Part shown: piece by piece, positions 24,528-35,296 of the stretch | How positions within the stretch are numbered: the first letter of the stretch is position 1 | Layout of the letters: each line of letters opens with the position of its first letter | NCBI GenBank assembly: GCA_019059635.1 | Contig: JAGVRJ010000011.1 | Coordinates: forward strand, 310,001 to 374,000 | Direction: 5' to 3' | Length of the DNA stretch: 64,000 nt | DNA from: Proales similis | Taxonomy: Eukaryota > Rotifera > Eurotatoria > Ploima > Proalidae | The notes under the pieces: generated by a model | The model's input: only the letters and a program-made list of their open reading frames with translations | The model's database searches: none | What the model was told of the DNA's origin: nothing | Translations under genes and position numbers: made by a program

Positions 24528-26154
24528 TCAGCCAATAGTGAGAATTTCGCGTCGATTTGCTTCGTCGATGATGAGCTGGCTTTTGCACTCGTCGTCGCTA
24601 GTCGCAATCTCGTCAGTTTTAGTAGTAGCCGCTGCAGTCTCCTCCTCTGCGTCTTTGTCGCTTCTGGCCTCTTCGCCGAACTTGTCGAGACCGATCCTTA
24701 AATCGAACAAGTTCTTCTCTAGCCGGGGAAAGCGAGCCATCGGATCCAAGTAACGAGCCACTGAACTGAGCCGCTCTCTTCTCTCCCTAAGCTGGCACTC
24801 CCGTTCGCTTGTGCCGTTCGTCGACAGAACGATCGCTCTCGACTCTTTACCCAGCTCATTGGCCAGTCTTTTAAACAAGCGCGATGAAAGCCGCTTTACA
24901 GTGGTTTCTCGTTCGCTTACTCGTCGAGCCGAGCGTTCAATCGGCCAAAATCCACCGTTTGAGCAGTTTCGTCGACGCGTTCGCTTTGCAGCAGGCCTTC
25001 GATGGCCTTCAGTATGAGCTCTCTCATCGCTTCTTTTTCTTTTTCAAACAGACAGACAGACAAACAGACAGCAGTTAGCGAAACGAGCACATCGCTCTTG
25101 ATTATTAAGCTCACCTTTCAAGCCGGCAGATATGAGCCAGGACTGCACGTCCAGAATAGAGTCGGCGTCAAGTATTTGGCTCAGAATTCTCAACAGCTTT
25201 TCAAAGCGCATGTTCATTTGTTATCTCGCTAGCTTGTGCGCTTCTCAGCTCACCCAAATCTCTCGATCGCCTTCGTACTCACAGACTATGTATTTGCTGG
25301 TGGCGCCTGCGTGGCCTCGAGTCTGCTGCGAGTGTACGAGACGGCTTGTCATCGTAGCCAATCGGCGACTGGGCAGAGTTTCGTTGAATCGGCGACTAAT
25401 CGATTTGCTATTCGACTCGGCAACAGGTTGATTGAAGTCGCCCAGCGAGCGACTCATCAGCTGCTTGTTCACTGCCGTCTGTCCTTTGGCCTCTTTGCTG
25501 CTGCTGCTGTTGTTGTGCGATTCGGCGCCGGCAAACGTCTGCTCCCTTCTCATTTGACTGATTCGCGTTGTCTCCGCGTTTATCTCCTCACTGGTCATTA
25601 TTCCCAGACGCTTGCCAAACGAGTTGAGCTCGCGTCGCCAGTTTTTCGTATCCTCCACTTAAAATCAACAAACTTGCTTAAGTGCGGAAACGGACAAACG
25701 TGCTCGAGACGAACCAATAATGGACTGATTGGTCCAGTAGCGGATTGGCGGCAGAATTCGCTCTTTGATTCGGCTGGGCGCAATCCGAACCGCGTACTGT
25801 TCGACAAGCGCCTGATTCTCTCTGGTGTCAAAATCGAGATCGAACGCCGGATGAGCGAACGTTTTCGGCAGACTGACTTGCGGCTTGTACGAGACCGGCT
25901 CACTTTCAGGCGGTGGCTGTGGCCGCGATCGCCGCTTCCATTCTCGGTCTTTTACCGAACAAACGATTGAGCCGCCAACACCTTCGAAGAGTGCTAATCG
26001 CCAAATTGAACGAAAAGAGGAACACTGGCCGACCTTCGACAAATCTGAGATGCTGCGGAGCAGGTCGATGCCGAACGAAAAACATGCTTTTGCTTTTGGT
26101 GCCGAATCGACTCGACGCTTGAGCTGCTGCTGCTGCTGCTGCTGGTCGATTCAT
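24528..26154 (-). CDS. TBATA: TBATA/Spatial-like protein
   Basis: The family (thymus, brain and testes associated; Spatial) is cytosolic and of unclear function. The first ATG in frame is at 26152-26154, followed by a poly-Ala run from seven GCA codons. The conserved block FFVRHRPAPQHLRFVEG then continues after an intron as VGGSIVCSVKD, equivalent to the family's FFSRHNPHPxRVxHI..G..VCxVxD. Later exons give ILPPIRYW and a KNWRRELNSFGKRLGI block. The SILDVQSWLISAG and EKEKEAMRELILKAIEGLL blocks match the C-terminal ..SLSAIQQWLLxAGxREK. The acidic C-terminus ends NRREILTIG with TGA at 24528-24530. The match is from memory of the family, but three separate blocks in the right order support it. 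Confidence 0.72.
26124..26144 (+). repeat. CTG trinucleotide repeat (poly-Ala codons on the minus strand)
   Basis: Seven CTG units on the plus strand encode seven alanines near the N-terminus of the TBATA-like protein. Confidence 0.85.
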
Positions 26155-26731
26155 GTTGCCCTGCTCACTTTGCTTGCCAAGTCGGTTCGATTTGCGATCA
26201 AAAGGCGGGTTGCGCAAGTAGAATTCTATCGATCGACGAGCGGCCTCTTTTTATTTTGCTCTTTCCACTTGAATTGATGCTCGGAAGCTGTTGAGCGTTC
26301 GTTATTTGGCTTAATTCAAAACCCAATTAGCTGGAAATTAATACACGGCACGCTGCTGAGAGGCGGGCGGGCGAGAGGAGAGCGCGCTTTATTTGTTCGC
26401 ACTAACTTGAAATCCTTGGAAAGCAAAGCCATGCGTTGCCGTCACTTGGTTCAGCTCAGATGGCCTAGAGCGATTTATTTCACTTGGCAACTTGCCACAG
26501 CCACGCATTTTGTCGACGGCGTCTGCCTGCCGATTGTGCCCGCTTCATTCCCGCTTTTTGTTTGCATACTGAATATATTACGCAAACTGTTTGATCAATT
26601 GCCGAGAGCCAGATCGGCCAGGCAAATTCTAAGATTTATTTCAAAACAACAGAGAGAGAGAGAGAGAGATGGATTTTCCTACAAGCAATTCAAGTTTTGA
26701 TTTGTGCTTTCATTCGACTGAGTGCTCGTGT
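26155..26731. other. Intergenic region, TBATA / guanylate kinase
   Basis: The TBATA 5' flank and guanylate kinase 3' end lie here, with a GA microsatellite at about 26651-26669. No coding signal is seen. Confidence 0.45.
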
Positions 26732-27385
26732 CTAGTTGCTATTGATCTTGTCAAGAAATGGCTGCACTGTTTGCTTCAGCTGAGAATAGGCTGCGTCGAT
26801 TTGATCGTTGACGATCACCTTGTCGAACAGCTCGGGCTTTGTGTCGGCGTAGTCGAGCTCGACGAGAGCAGTGTCCAGTCGCCGCTTTAATGAGTCCTCG
26901 CTCTCGGTGCCACGCTCGGTGAGACGCTTCTCGAGCGCTTCGACGCTCGGCGGCTTCACGAATATGAAAAAGCCGTTCAGGTCGGTTTTCTTCAAGCTCA
27001 GCACGCCCTGGATGTCGACGTCTAAAATGCAGATTTTGCCGCTCCTCAGCACATCGTTGACCGCCCGCTTGGAGGTTCCATACACGTTGCCAGAGAACTG
27101 GGCGTGCTCAATGAACTCGCCGTTGTCGATCGCCTTGAGCATTTCGTCTCGCTCGACAAAGTGATACTCGCGGCCGTTTTGCTCGCCTGGCCTTGGCTTG
27201 CGTGTCGTATGAGACACACTGAACGCAAACGAATGCGGATGCTCGTTCATCAGACGCTTAAGCAGCGTCGACTTGCCGGCGCCTGACGGGCCACAAAACA
27301 CCAGCGGTCTGAGCGCGCTTGCGCCGTTCTGACTGTTTGCACTCATCGAAACCGTTTTCACCAATTTTGCGACCTGAATTCGCAT
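26732..27385 (-). CDS. GUK1: Guanylate kinase
   Basis: The enzyme converts GMP and ATP to GDP and ADP in cytosolic purine salvage. A single exon ends at TAG 26732-26734. The P-loop GPSGAGKSTLLKRL, the GMP-binding SVSHTTRKPRPGE and YHFV, FIEHAQFSGNVYGTSK, CILDVDIQGV and LFDKVIVND all fit GUK1. The first ATG in frame (27383-27385) adds a 13-residue basic leader. An internal Met (MSANSQNG..) would give a protein closer to the human length. The leader could be a weak mitochondrial signal or simply 5' UTR. Confidence 0.95.
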   Translation of the reverse strand: MRIQVAKLVKTVSMSANSQNGASALRPLVFCGPSGAGKSTLLKRLMNEHPHSFAFSVSHTTRKPRPGEQNGREYHFVERDEMLKAIDNGEFIEHAQFSGNVYGTSKRAVNDVLRSGKICILDVDIQGVLSLKKTDLNGFFIFVKPPSVEALEKRLTERGTESEDSLKRRLDTALVELDYADTKPELFDKVIVNDQIDAAYSQLKQTVQPFLDKINSN

Positions 27386-27865
27386 CCAAATATTTCGCTA
27401 AGAAGAAATTTATGCTCGTTATATACGCAGCCAAGTCTGTCTTGGAGCGAATTAGCGAAATGAGATGCAGACGCAGACGTTATCTCGACGTGAATATCCC
27501 GGAAGCCGACGACGGCAGAGGCGAGGAAATTACAACGCAATCGTTATCTTGGTCCCAAATTGGCGAGCGGTGCAACATCCTGCTGTGGTTAGCAACCGGT
27601 ATGCCGGTATGTTGCCAACATCCGCCCCGCTTGACTACCAGAAGATTTTGTTTCCACATTTATTCCAACTGTCAATTAAATTGGTTTGTCTTGTCTGTTG
27701 GTGGGTGCTGTGAGAGAGAGAGGACTTTACACACGATTGGAGAGGAAGGGCGATGAAATGCAGAACAACGAGCGTTTCGTCGAAATTTGGTCTAAAGTTT
27801 TACTGATGATGATGATGAAGCGTGAATTATAATCTACACAAAGAAGAGAGAGAGAGCAGAGCAGC
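27386..27865. other. Intergenic region, guanylate kinase / H3.3-like
   Basis: This is the guanylate kinase 5' flank plus the H3 3' end. A GAT/ATG repeat (TGATGATGATGA near 27803) and a short GA tract near 27845 are visible. No histone stem-loop consensus is seen downstream of the H3 stop. Confidence 0.45.
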
Positions 27866-28297
<432 letters not shown>

Positions 28298-28346
28298 TTA
28301 ACAATAGAATATTAGAACTTTGTTACGTTGAATTAATGAGGCATTC

Positions 28347-28356
28347 AAGATGGCGG
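28347..28356 (+). promoter_or_regulatory. YY1-like motif
   Basis: AAGATGGCGG is a good match to the YY1 core and lies about 70 bases upstream of the H3 ATG, probably in the transcribed leader. Confidence 0.45.
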
Positions 28357-28370
28357 AGTGCATGTGGTGT

Positions 28371-28388
28371 GCATGCGGAGCCGCATGC
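28371..28388. repeat. Perfect 18-base palindrome in the H3.3-like leader/promoter
   Basis: GCATGCGG, AG, CCGCATGC form 8-base arms with a 2-base centre. Such a palindrome may be a dimeric factor site or an RNA hairpin in the 5' leader. Confidence 0.6.
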
Positions 28389-28528
28389 AAAATGAAACGT
28401 TTCTAAACGCACACAAGCCGGGCCGAATATCGAGATGGGCAATGGGTAGAGCGGGTGGTGCTCATGTCAATCTTTTTTTAACGCGACTGGGGAGGCAGCC
28501 CAACGTCCTGAGGACGCGCACTCCTCAA

Positions 28529-28536
28529 TATTTATA
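28529..28536 (-). promoter_or_regulatory. TATA box of the H3.3-like gene
   Basis: TATAAATA on the minus strand predicts a start near 28500, giving a leader of about 225 bases (possibly with an intron) before the ATG at 28276. Confidence 0.6.
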
Positions 28537-28590
28537 CCCCATTACGGATCTGAATCGATGTCCAAAATGTTAATTACGCTCGCATATGAA

Positions 28591-28680
28591 ATTGGATTGT
28601 GATTGTAGAGCTCGGAGCTCATTGGCTTGCTAACTGGCTGGCGTGATTGGCTGGTTAAATATTTCTGCCGATCTGATTGG
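28591..28680 (-). promoter_or_regulatory. Cluster of four CCAAT boxes (NF-Y type)
   Basis: CCAAT on the minus strand occurs at 28591-28595, 28621-28625, 28646-28650 and 28676-28680. The spacing is 25-30 bases and all are upstream of the TATA box. Regular spacing is typical of NF-Y-driven cell-cycle or histone promoters. Confidence 0.6.
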
Positions 28681-28921
28681 CCGGACATGAACGTTCGTCA
28701 TCGACAACAACTCTAACAGTGCAAAACAACCTACTCACTCAATTTACGCCTTCTGCTAGCGTCGCATTGTTGCGTCACTTGTCTGCCCAAACTGTGACCG
28801 TTGGCTTTTGCCACTTTTGTTTTGCAATGTTTGCCCACTTTTGCATCAGATTTGATTACATTCTCTCATCAAGAGAAGGTTTTGTTTTCAATTTTTATAT
28901 TTCATTCATTCGTCTCGTTGG

Positions 28922-31787
28922 CTAGGAAATGAGCCGATTTTTCCTCGAGAACAAAATCACAAAACTCAAGCCAAATATGAGCACCCAAGCGTACGTGGAC
29001 AAGAAGCCGATCTGGACGGTCGATGAATAGAGGCCCCAATCTAAATTGGCCATGAAGACGAGTTTGCCTGAGGAGATAGGCAAGGACTTACTCCTTTCCA
29101 ATATGGACCGGACTGCATCACTGGCGTGTGTAAGCGGCAGGAGTTGACTAATGAAGGTCTTTAGGAAATAAGGCTGTCCCTCAATCGGCCAAATTATGCC
29201 GCTCATCAGGAGTATGGGATAGAATGAGGCCAGCGTTGCCTGAATCACCGTCTCTTCGTCATGCAGAAGCGCAGCCAAAAACAGACCTTTGTTCGATTCG
29301 GATGAGAATCGGCCACGTCGCAATTCGTTTAAAGGTTACCGTAGCACAGGCCGCAGAAGCCCTGCGAAAAGACAAGAAGCACGAGCAGGACCGGCGAACC
29401 CTCCAAAGGCAGCTGTCAAAGAGTCGTTTAAAAACATAAAAAAAAACCGATTTGATTTGACTCAACCTGAAATAATCCGAACAAAACGACGAGAACCACA
29501 AACACTTGAATGACCATGAACACCGAGTAGACGAAGAGTTGCGAAGCTAAAAGCTCAATTGTTTTGAGGCCTTTGAAATGGCCATTTACGCTAGCAAAAG
29601 CACGACGCTTGTAGAGGTAGACAGGACTCACCCGACAGGAAAGAGCGTTCGATGAGGCCAGTTTTGCGCTCAAAAACGAAGTTGGAAGCGGTGGCGGCCA
29701 CAGACATGAAGAAGATTACGCTGAATTGGGCCAAGATTTAGTTGAAAATGAACATTGAGATTGAGGCAGTATCGAAGATGCTTTCACCTGAGAGCGATGC
29801 CCGGTGCCATGAAGTTGGTTAATAAAGGCTCGACTGACCCATAAACAGGATCTTCCAGCTAAACGGACGAGTCGCTCGGGTTAGCGCAAGTTGCTAAAAT
29901 TGAATAGCGGCCAACCTGAATGGGAAGAACTGCGGAAAGATTGGCACCCTTCTCATTGAACATTTGAGTGGCTAGTTGAACAAGAGCTCTGAGCAGCTCT
30001 TGCTTTACGGCCAGAGTGACCTGTTGATCTTTCAGAAGGTTTTATTTCGTTGTCGATCTAGACCCCGATCGGCGCTTACTTGTGTTGTCACAGCGAACGC
30101 GGAACTTGTTTGGCAACGAGTTGGGCATTTTACGATGAAACAGAGCGTGTTTCACGTCGGTGTCAAGCTGATTGTCAATTTCGAACAAGCACCAAATCGA
30201 ACCGCGCCTCAACTCCTCAAGAGCCGTGGAAGTATTTTGGTAGAATTGCTTGAGCAATCAATCAGCATTGTGCCAAGTTTGACCCATCAAAAATGACTGG
30301 CTCACCTTTTTCAAAGTTTGATTGCTCATTAGATGGACCAGAGAAAGGCCCATGCCATTTCTGTCATGGTTCACGATGCCCACGGGCAGCTCGAGCAAAG
30401 GCCTTCCGATGCACAGACAAAACAAACTCAGTTGTATGAGAGGAACGAGCAGTTGGATGAAGAGCATCCTAGTCCGAGTCAAAGCCGCTGATTAATGCCG
30501 ATTCGAATGAACAGGCGATCAGTTTACTTTTTGTTTCTCAAACATTTCAGAGCGTCCTTGTAAATGCAGCCCGCTATCCTTGAGAATGAGACCATTTCTG
30601 GTCGCGCTTTTTTGCACGGATCGAGTTTCTAAAGCTAGTTAAAGAACCGCTCCAGATGAGACAATTGGGAGGGGGGACGTCTACCGGAATGAGTTTTTCA
30701 TTTGCTGGGTTTTGATTATTGACGTGGTTCGGAACCAGGGCTTCGAATTCTTCAGAATCGGTGCTCGTCTCGCTGCGGTGAGGAGGTTTTAGACAAATTG
30801 AATGGAAGACGTCCTCTAAAAGCTGAGCCAAGTTTGATGAACTCTGTGCAGGCCACTGACGAGAAATAAGACGGCACTTACCGTACAAGAGTATTGGAAC
30901 AGAAAGGTCTGGGGCGAGCCTTCTTCGATTATAATGCCGTTTCTCATGAAGCCCAAATAGTTGGCATTTCTGGCTTCTTCAATGTAGTGCGTCGTGATTA
31001 TTATTGTTGTTCCGCTCGTGACTGTCAACTCAATCAGGTAGTCCCAGAGTCTAAGCAGCAGTCGTCAATTGAATGCAGACGCTAGAGAGCAGAAAAGGTT
31101 CACTTTTTTCGAAGAATCGGATCCACGCCCACTGTCGGCTCGTCGAGCATTAGCAAGCTCGGCTCGTGAATCAGAGTGAGAGCGAAGCTGAGTCGACGCA
31201 GTTGACCGCCACTTTCAACCATGTGTGTCAATTGGACAGAGCGCGCCTGCAGTCGAGGGTCTTACCTCAATGTGCTGACGAATCGAGCGCCGTTTGGCAA
31301 GTTCAAGAGCTCAACGAGGAAGCGTCGTCGACATTCAATTTTTGCAAAGCTCATTTGACGAAGCTTGCCAAAGTAGACGAATATCTCTCTGATCGTCAGC
31401 TCTCCGTACAAATTCGACTCTTGAGACATGAAGCCGAGCTTTTGCAGACTCACTGCTCGCGAGCCTCTCTGCGCACACCTGAGCTCTGGATGAACGTATA
31501 CCGAGCCGGAATCGAGCGGCAGTAGACCAACGATGCATTTGAGCAAGGTCGTTTTGCCACAGCCACTGGGACCGAGCAGGCCATATCTTAAAGCAGCGTC
31601 TTGATTGTAATCAGATTCGACCGATAAGTGAGCGCAGAGCTTACATTTCACCCTTGGGCACGTTCATGTTCAATCGGTCGAGAATGCTCTGAGAGGATTC
31701 TTGACAGGGCCAAGTTCCGTTTGAAAAAGATTTTCGCAACGATGCAGCTTGCACCGCCAGTCGGTCCGGTGGTAGCTCAATTGTCAT
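28922..31787 (-). CDS. ABC half transporter, NBD-TMD order (ABCH/ABCG type)
   Basis: The ATG at 31785-31787 starts [10 protein letters not shown], and NVPKGEM continues into [15 protein letters not shown] (Walker A). The Q-loop is [14 protein letters not shown] and the signature a variant [10 protein letters not shown]. Walker B with D-loop is [13 protein letters not shown], and the switch His is in [11 protein letters not shown]. The membrane half follows: [17 protein letters not shown], later [47 protein letters not shown] and a last TM ([15 protein letters not shown]), then SRKNRLIS-stop at 28922-28924. The WPIEG and PLT motifs and the [15 protein letters not shown] block favour ABCH, a family best known from arthropods (lipid transport to the cuticle in insects), over ABCG. 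The classical LSGGQ serine-leucine start is altered to ESGGQ. About twelve short introns are present. A dimer is expected. Confidence 0.85.
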
Positions 31788-32040
31788 CTTGCCCTATTGA
31801 CGCTCTCTTGACTAAACCAAACAGCCGAATATGCTTTGCGCATCGAATAGATTGTTTAGAAAAGAAAATAGTTTTCAATCGGCAGTAAGGCATAACAAAA
31901 TTATGAAGCAAAGCGCACGAAAAAGAAAAAGATCGGCCTGTAGAGTAATTTGAGGCGGCTCTCCTCGAAAAAAGTGCGAGCCGTTGAGATGGAAAAAAGT
32001 GTTCGAGTAATAAGTCATAAATTATTTTCTCTTCTTTACC

Positions 32041-32071
<31 letters not shown>

Positions 32072-32382
32072 CACAAGTCCATATCTTATCAACAGGCGCC
32101 GTCACTGACAGCACATGGCCAAGCAGACAATAGGCTATCAAGCACTCTCCAACATCATCCAGGGTCGAAAAGTTCTTTTCAGCCGATTGCCTCTCAGCTC
32201 TGATCGAATGGCCCGGTCGGTGCTGACCTCAATTCTTAGTTCACCTATCCAGGAGAACGTCTGAACCAAAACGGACATTTTAAATGTCAACCTAACGAAA
32301 CCGTTAGCATGTGTGAATCAATTCGTCGAGCGTTTGCTTGTACATTGAAGCAGCCGAGCTTGAATTCTCGCTCACAGTTAAA
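31788..32382. other. Divergent intergenic region, ABC transporter / FERM protein
   Basis: It holds both promoters and a GA microsatellite at about 32041-32067. An acceptor-like CTCACAG ends five bases before the FERM gene ATG. No other gene is seen. Confidence 0.45.
32041..32067 (+). repeat. GA microsatellite
   Basis: About thirteen GA units in the intergenic region between the ABC transporter and the FERM gene. Confidence 0.85.
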
Positions 32383-34915
32383 ATGATCTGCGGCTCAGCC
32401 CAAACCAGGGAATTCCAATTCAAACTGGTTCTGCTCGACGGCCGTGAGATCCGTCTCAGCTACAAGGTTTTTTCCATTCGCATGCCTCAGACTGCTTATG
32501 AGTCTAATTTACGCAGGGATTTGTAAAATGCCGTCAAATACTGAACGAAGCCGCTCGAATCGTCAACTTAAAGGAGCCCGAATATTTCAGCCTTCGTTAT
32601 CTGGACGACGATTGGCACATGGTAACTGCCCTCAGCCGCTCCTCAACTCTTCCAAGTTCACAAGCTTGATTCGGTTCGAAAAGCAATGGCTCGACATGTC
32701 CAAACGTGTGGCGGACAACTTTCGCAATCAAGATCCATACGACGAGATTGTGCTTCATCTCAGCGTCAAGTTCTACTCGACCGACCCGTGCTCGTTGAAA
32801 GACGAGCTGAGCCGTTACTTTTTCTATCTTGAGCTGCTCAACGACATTCGTGACGGTCGACTGGCGATCAAGTTTGAGCTGGCCATTCAACTGTTCGCTC
32901 TGTTCTTGCAGCACGAGCTGGGCGACCACGAGCCACGCCGAGACACGATTGGCTATTCGTCTGAATTTTCATTCATACCTGAGCAGAGCGTAGAGCTCGA
33001 GACGAATGCCGAGAGGGCGCATCAAAAGCTCAGGTGAATTAAGACGCAACTCGACCACTCGACCAAGTCTGTCTGAACGTCTTAGCCAGAGGACTGAGCC
33101 AGACCGAGTGCGAGCAGGAATTTCTGAGCAAAGCCAAATGGCTCGATTTATACGGCGCCGAATTCCATGCCGTTAAGGTATTTACTAAAACAGGCCAAAG
33201 AGAGTTTTAAAAGCGAGTAAAGCCAAATTTAAAGAACGAGGCCGGCCAAGACATCCGATTCGGTCTAAGTCCGACCGGCATAGTTCTGTACCAGGGCGGC
33301 ACAACTCGACTTGAGAGTTACTTTTGGCCGCGAATCAAGCAATTCAGGCAAAACGCCGACCAGCTGATTCTGAGTGTCATAGCCAACAACGTAAGGGCGC
33401 CCAGCCACCGTCAGCTGAGCCCCCATTCACGCGAGTTTCTGTAGCAGGACGAAATTAGATGCGTCTTCACTCTTGCGTCGAGACGAGCTGCGCGCAATCT
33501 TTGGAAGAACTGCGCCGAGCATTTGAAATTTTTCAAGTAAGCGCGTTCTGCCCTACAACTGCGGCAACAGTCGAAATAAAATTGGAAATAAGACTCAAGG
33601 CCAAGTACGAGAAGCCGGCCAAGTTGAACACAAAAAGTGTGATGAGCAAAAGCCGCAGGTGAATTCAATTTGGTCCGAGTCTCGTTTTTGTCTGTTATTA
33701 AAGAAGCAAACTCTGAAAAGTCGACAAGAGCCGGCAGTGTCGCAAATAAAACGCATTCCAGCTGCTCGTCAACAACGCAGAGAGCCCACTCAGCAGACTG
33801 AACTGCCAAGTAAGAAATCAGACGAAGAACTTGTTCTTCTTAGAAGGTCGGTATTTTTTCTCGTCTGGCCTTAAGTGCGGAAGCGAATTTGTTTAACATT
33901 CGAAAAGAAAATCAAAAAAAGGAGAAGAGGAGGCAGATCGAGCCAGTCTGCACTCGCGAAGGAAGCAAAGCGAACGAAGAGCACGATCGAGCTCGCGCGG
34001 GTACCAACGCTCTATCGTTGCTCTACTGAGCTGAGCTTATTGACCTGAAAAGGCGACGCAATTCGGTTAATTCGCAGAGCAAAGTGGAAAGCTCCGAAAC
34101 GTGCCATGAGACGAGTCCAGACGAAGAAAGCGCCGAAGACGACTTCCATCACAGACGGCAAATCCGAAGAAGAAAGTAAACGCCTCGAAATATATCTCCT
34201 CTGACGTTGACCCGATTCTATGGCGTTCTCTTCGAAGGCGAAGCAAATCGCCCGGAGCCATTTCAAAGCCGCCCGAGGAAATTCTCCAGCACATCACGTA
34301 ACGCCTCTGACCAGTAGCGAGTGATTGCGTCTCTCACCCGAGTCTGTTGTTCAGGTACAGTCGAGTTGAATCGATCGGCCTATCGGAAGAGCAGCTGCGC
34401 GAGATTCCATTCGTTCAAGTCGAGTAGGCTTTGCTTGCAGAGAGATTGGATCAAATGAATTAACGCCATGAACAATGCGAATAGAACCAAAGCGCCGCCA
34501 TTTAGAGTGAGTCCCCATCAGAGACATAGACGAGTGTCTCCGCGTCGTCGCAGATCGGGCGAATATTCGGAGAGCAGAAACAGCTGCACAAGTCTAAACG
34601 CAGTGCGCAATCGCAAATCGGTGAGTAAAGCCCGTCATTCGAGTTGATTGAGTGTCTTCTTGTCACCACGAGTCGATTGACAGAGGCACGAGGACGCGCC
34701 AGTCGTCAAAGTCGAAATAACTCACAGTGCGGTGACCATGGGCTCTGCGGTCAACACAAGAATAAACGTAACCAGATTTGAATGATTCACACGTACGAAG
34801 CTGACACCTTCAAAAGGATCACAGCTCTGATTGCGGCGGCGGTGGCGGAGGAGGAGGAAGCCACTTGGTGTTCAGCACCGACTCGGGCTGCGAGGAAATG
34901 CAGTCGCTCAAGTAA
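32383..34915 (+). CDS. FERM-domain protein, EPB41L5/yurt-like
   Basis: Yurt/EPB41L5 proteins are band 4.1-type adaptors at the basolateral membrane that restrain Crumbs and organise epithelia. Exon 1 (32383-32466) starts the FERM F1 lobe (KLVLLDGREIRLSYK) and exon 2 (32517-32621) gives LKEPEYFSLRYLDDDW. The next exon has LHLSVKFYSTDP, DELSRYFFYLELLNDI and HELGDHEPRR. F3 shows KAKWLDLYGAEFHAVK, FGLSPTGIVLYQGGTTRL, YFWPRIKQF and RAARNLWKNCAEHLKFF. The order and words follow EPB41L5 more closely than EPB41 or FRMD proteins. The C-terminal half (33660-34915) is split into many tiny exons, is basic and Ser-rich, and has a Gly run (GGC repeat near 34835). It ends DSGCEEMQSLK with TAA at 34913-34915. 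The exact exon set of the tail is uncertain. Confidence 0.82.
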
Positions 34916-35296
34916 CTTAACCTGCTCGGACAGTAGCGTTCAGGAATTGAGCTAATTTTTATTAACAGGCATCTAATCTCTCGTTAGAGCGGTTTGTTTT
35001 GGCCTTTGGTGTTTATTAATCTTTGATCTGCAAAATTGTGTAATTATTCAATCAAATAACGCAAATAAATTCTCTGATTTGTAAATACGTGATGCGAAAA
35101 TCGTTCGAGTCGACACGATAAGCGGGGCAAAATCAAACTTTATTTGTGTTGGTCTAATTTTTGAACGAGAACGAAGAGAAAAAAAATTATTTTTGCCTTG
35201 CAACACTGCTGCTGGTTGTTGGTATTCGGTGACGAGATTCGAAAAGTGAAGTGGAATTCGACAATCTGATTGAGCTTTGCTTGTGTATTTGACCGC
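34916..35296. other. Convergent 3' flank, FERM gene / Tudor gene
   Basis: About 380 AT-rich bases contain AATAAA-type signals (e.g. near 35064). No gene is seen. Confidence 0.45.

Noticed and set aside
33990-34050. A tRNA-like stretch (CTCTACTGAGCTGAGC)
   Set aside because: Resembles a D-arm only; no matching acceptor stem, anticodon arm or T-arm was found. It lies within the FERM gene tail.
32383-34915. Assignment of the FERM protein to EPB41 or FRMD3/5
   Set aside because: LSPTGIVLYQGGT and FYSTDPCSLKDELSRY agree better with EPB41L5/yurt; the canonical spectrin-actin binding region of EPB41 is absent.
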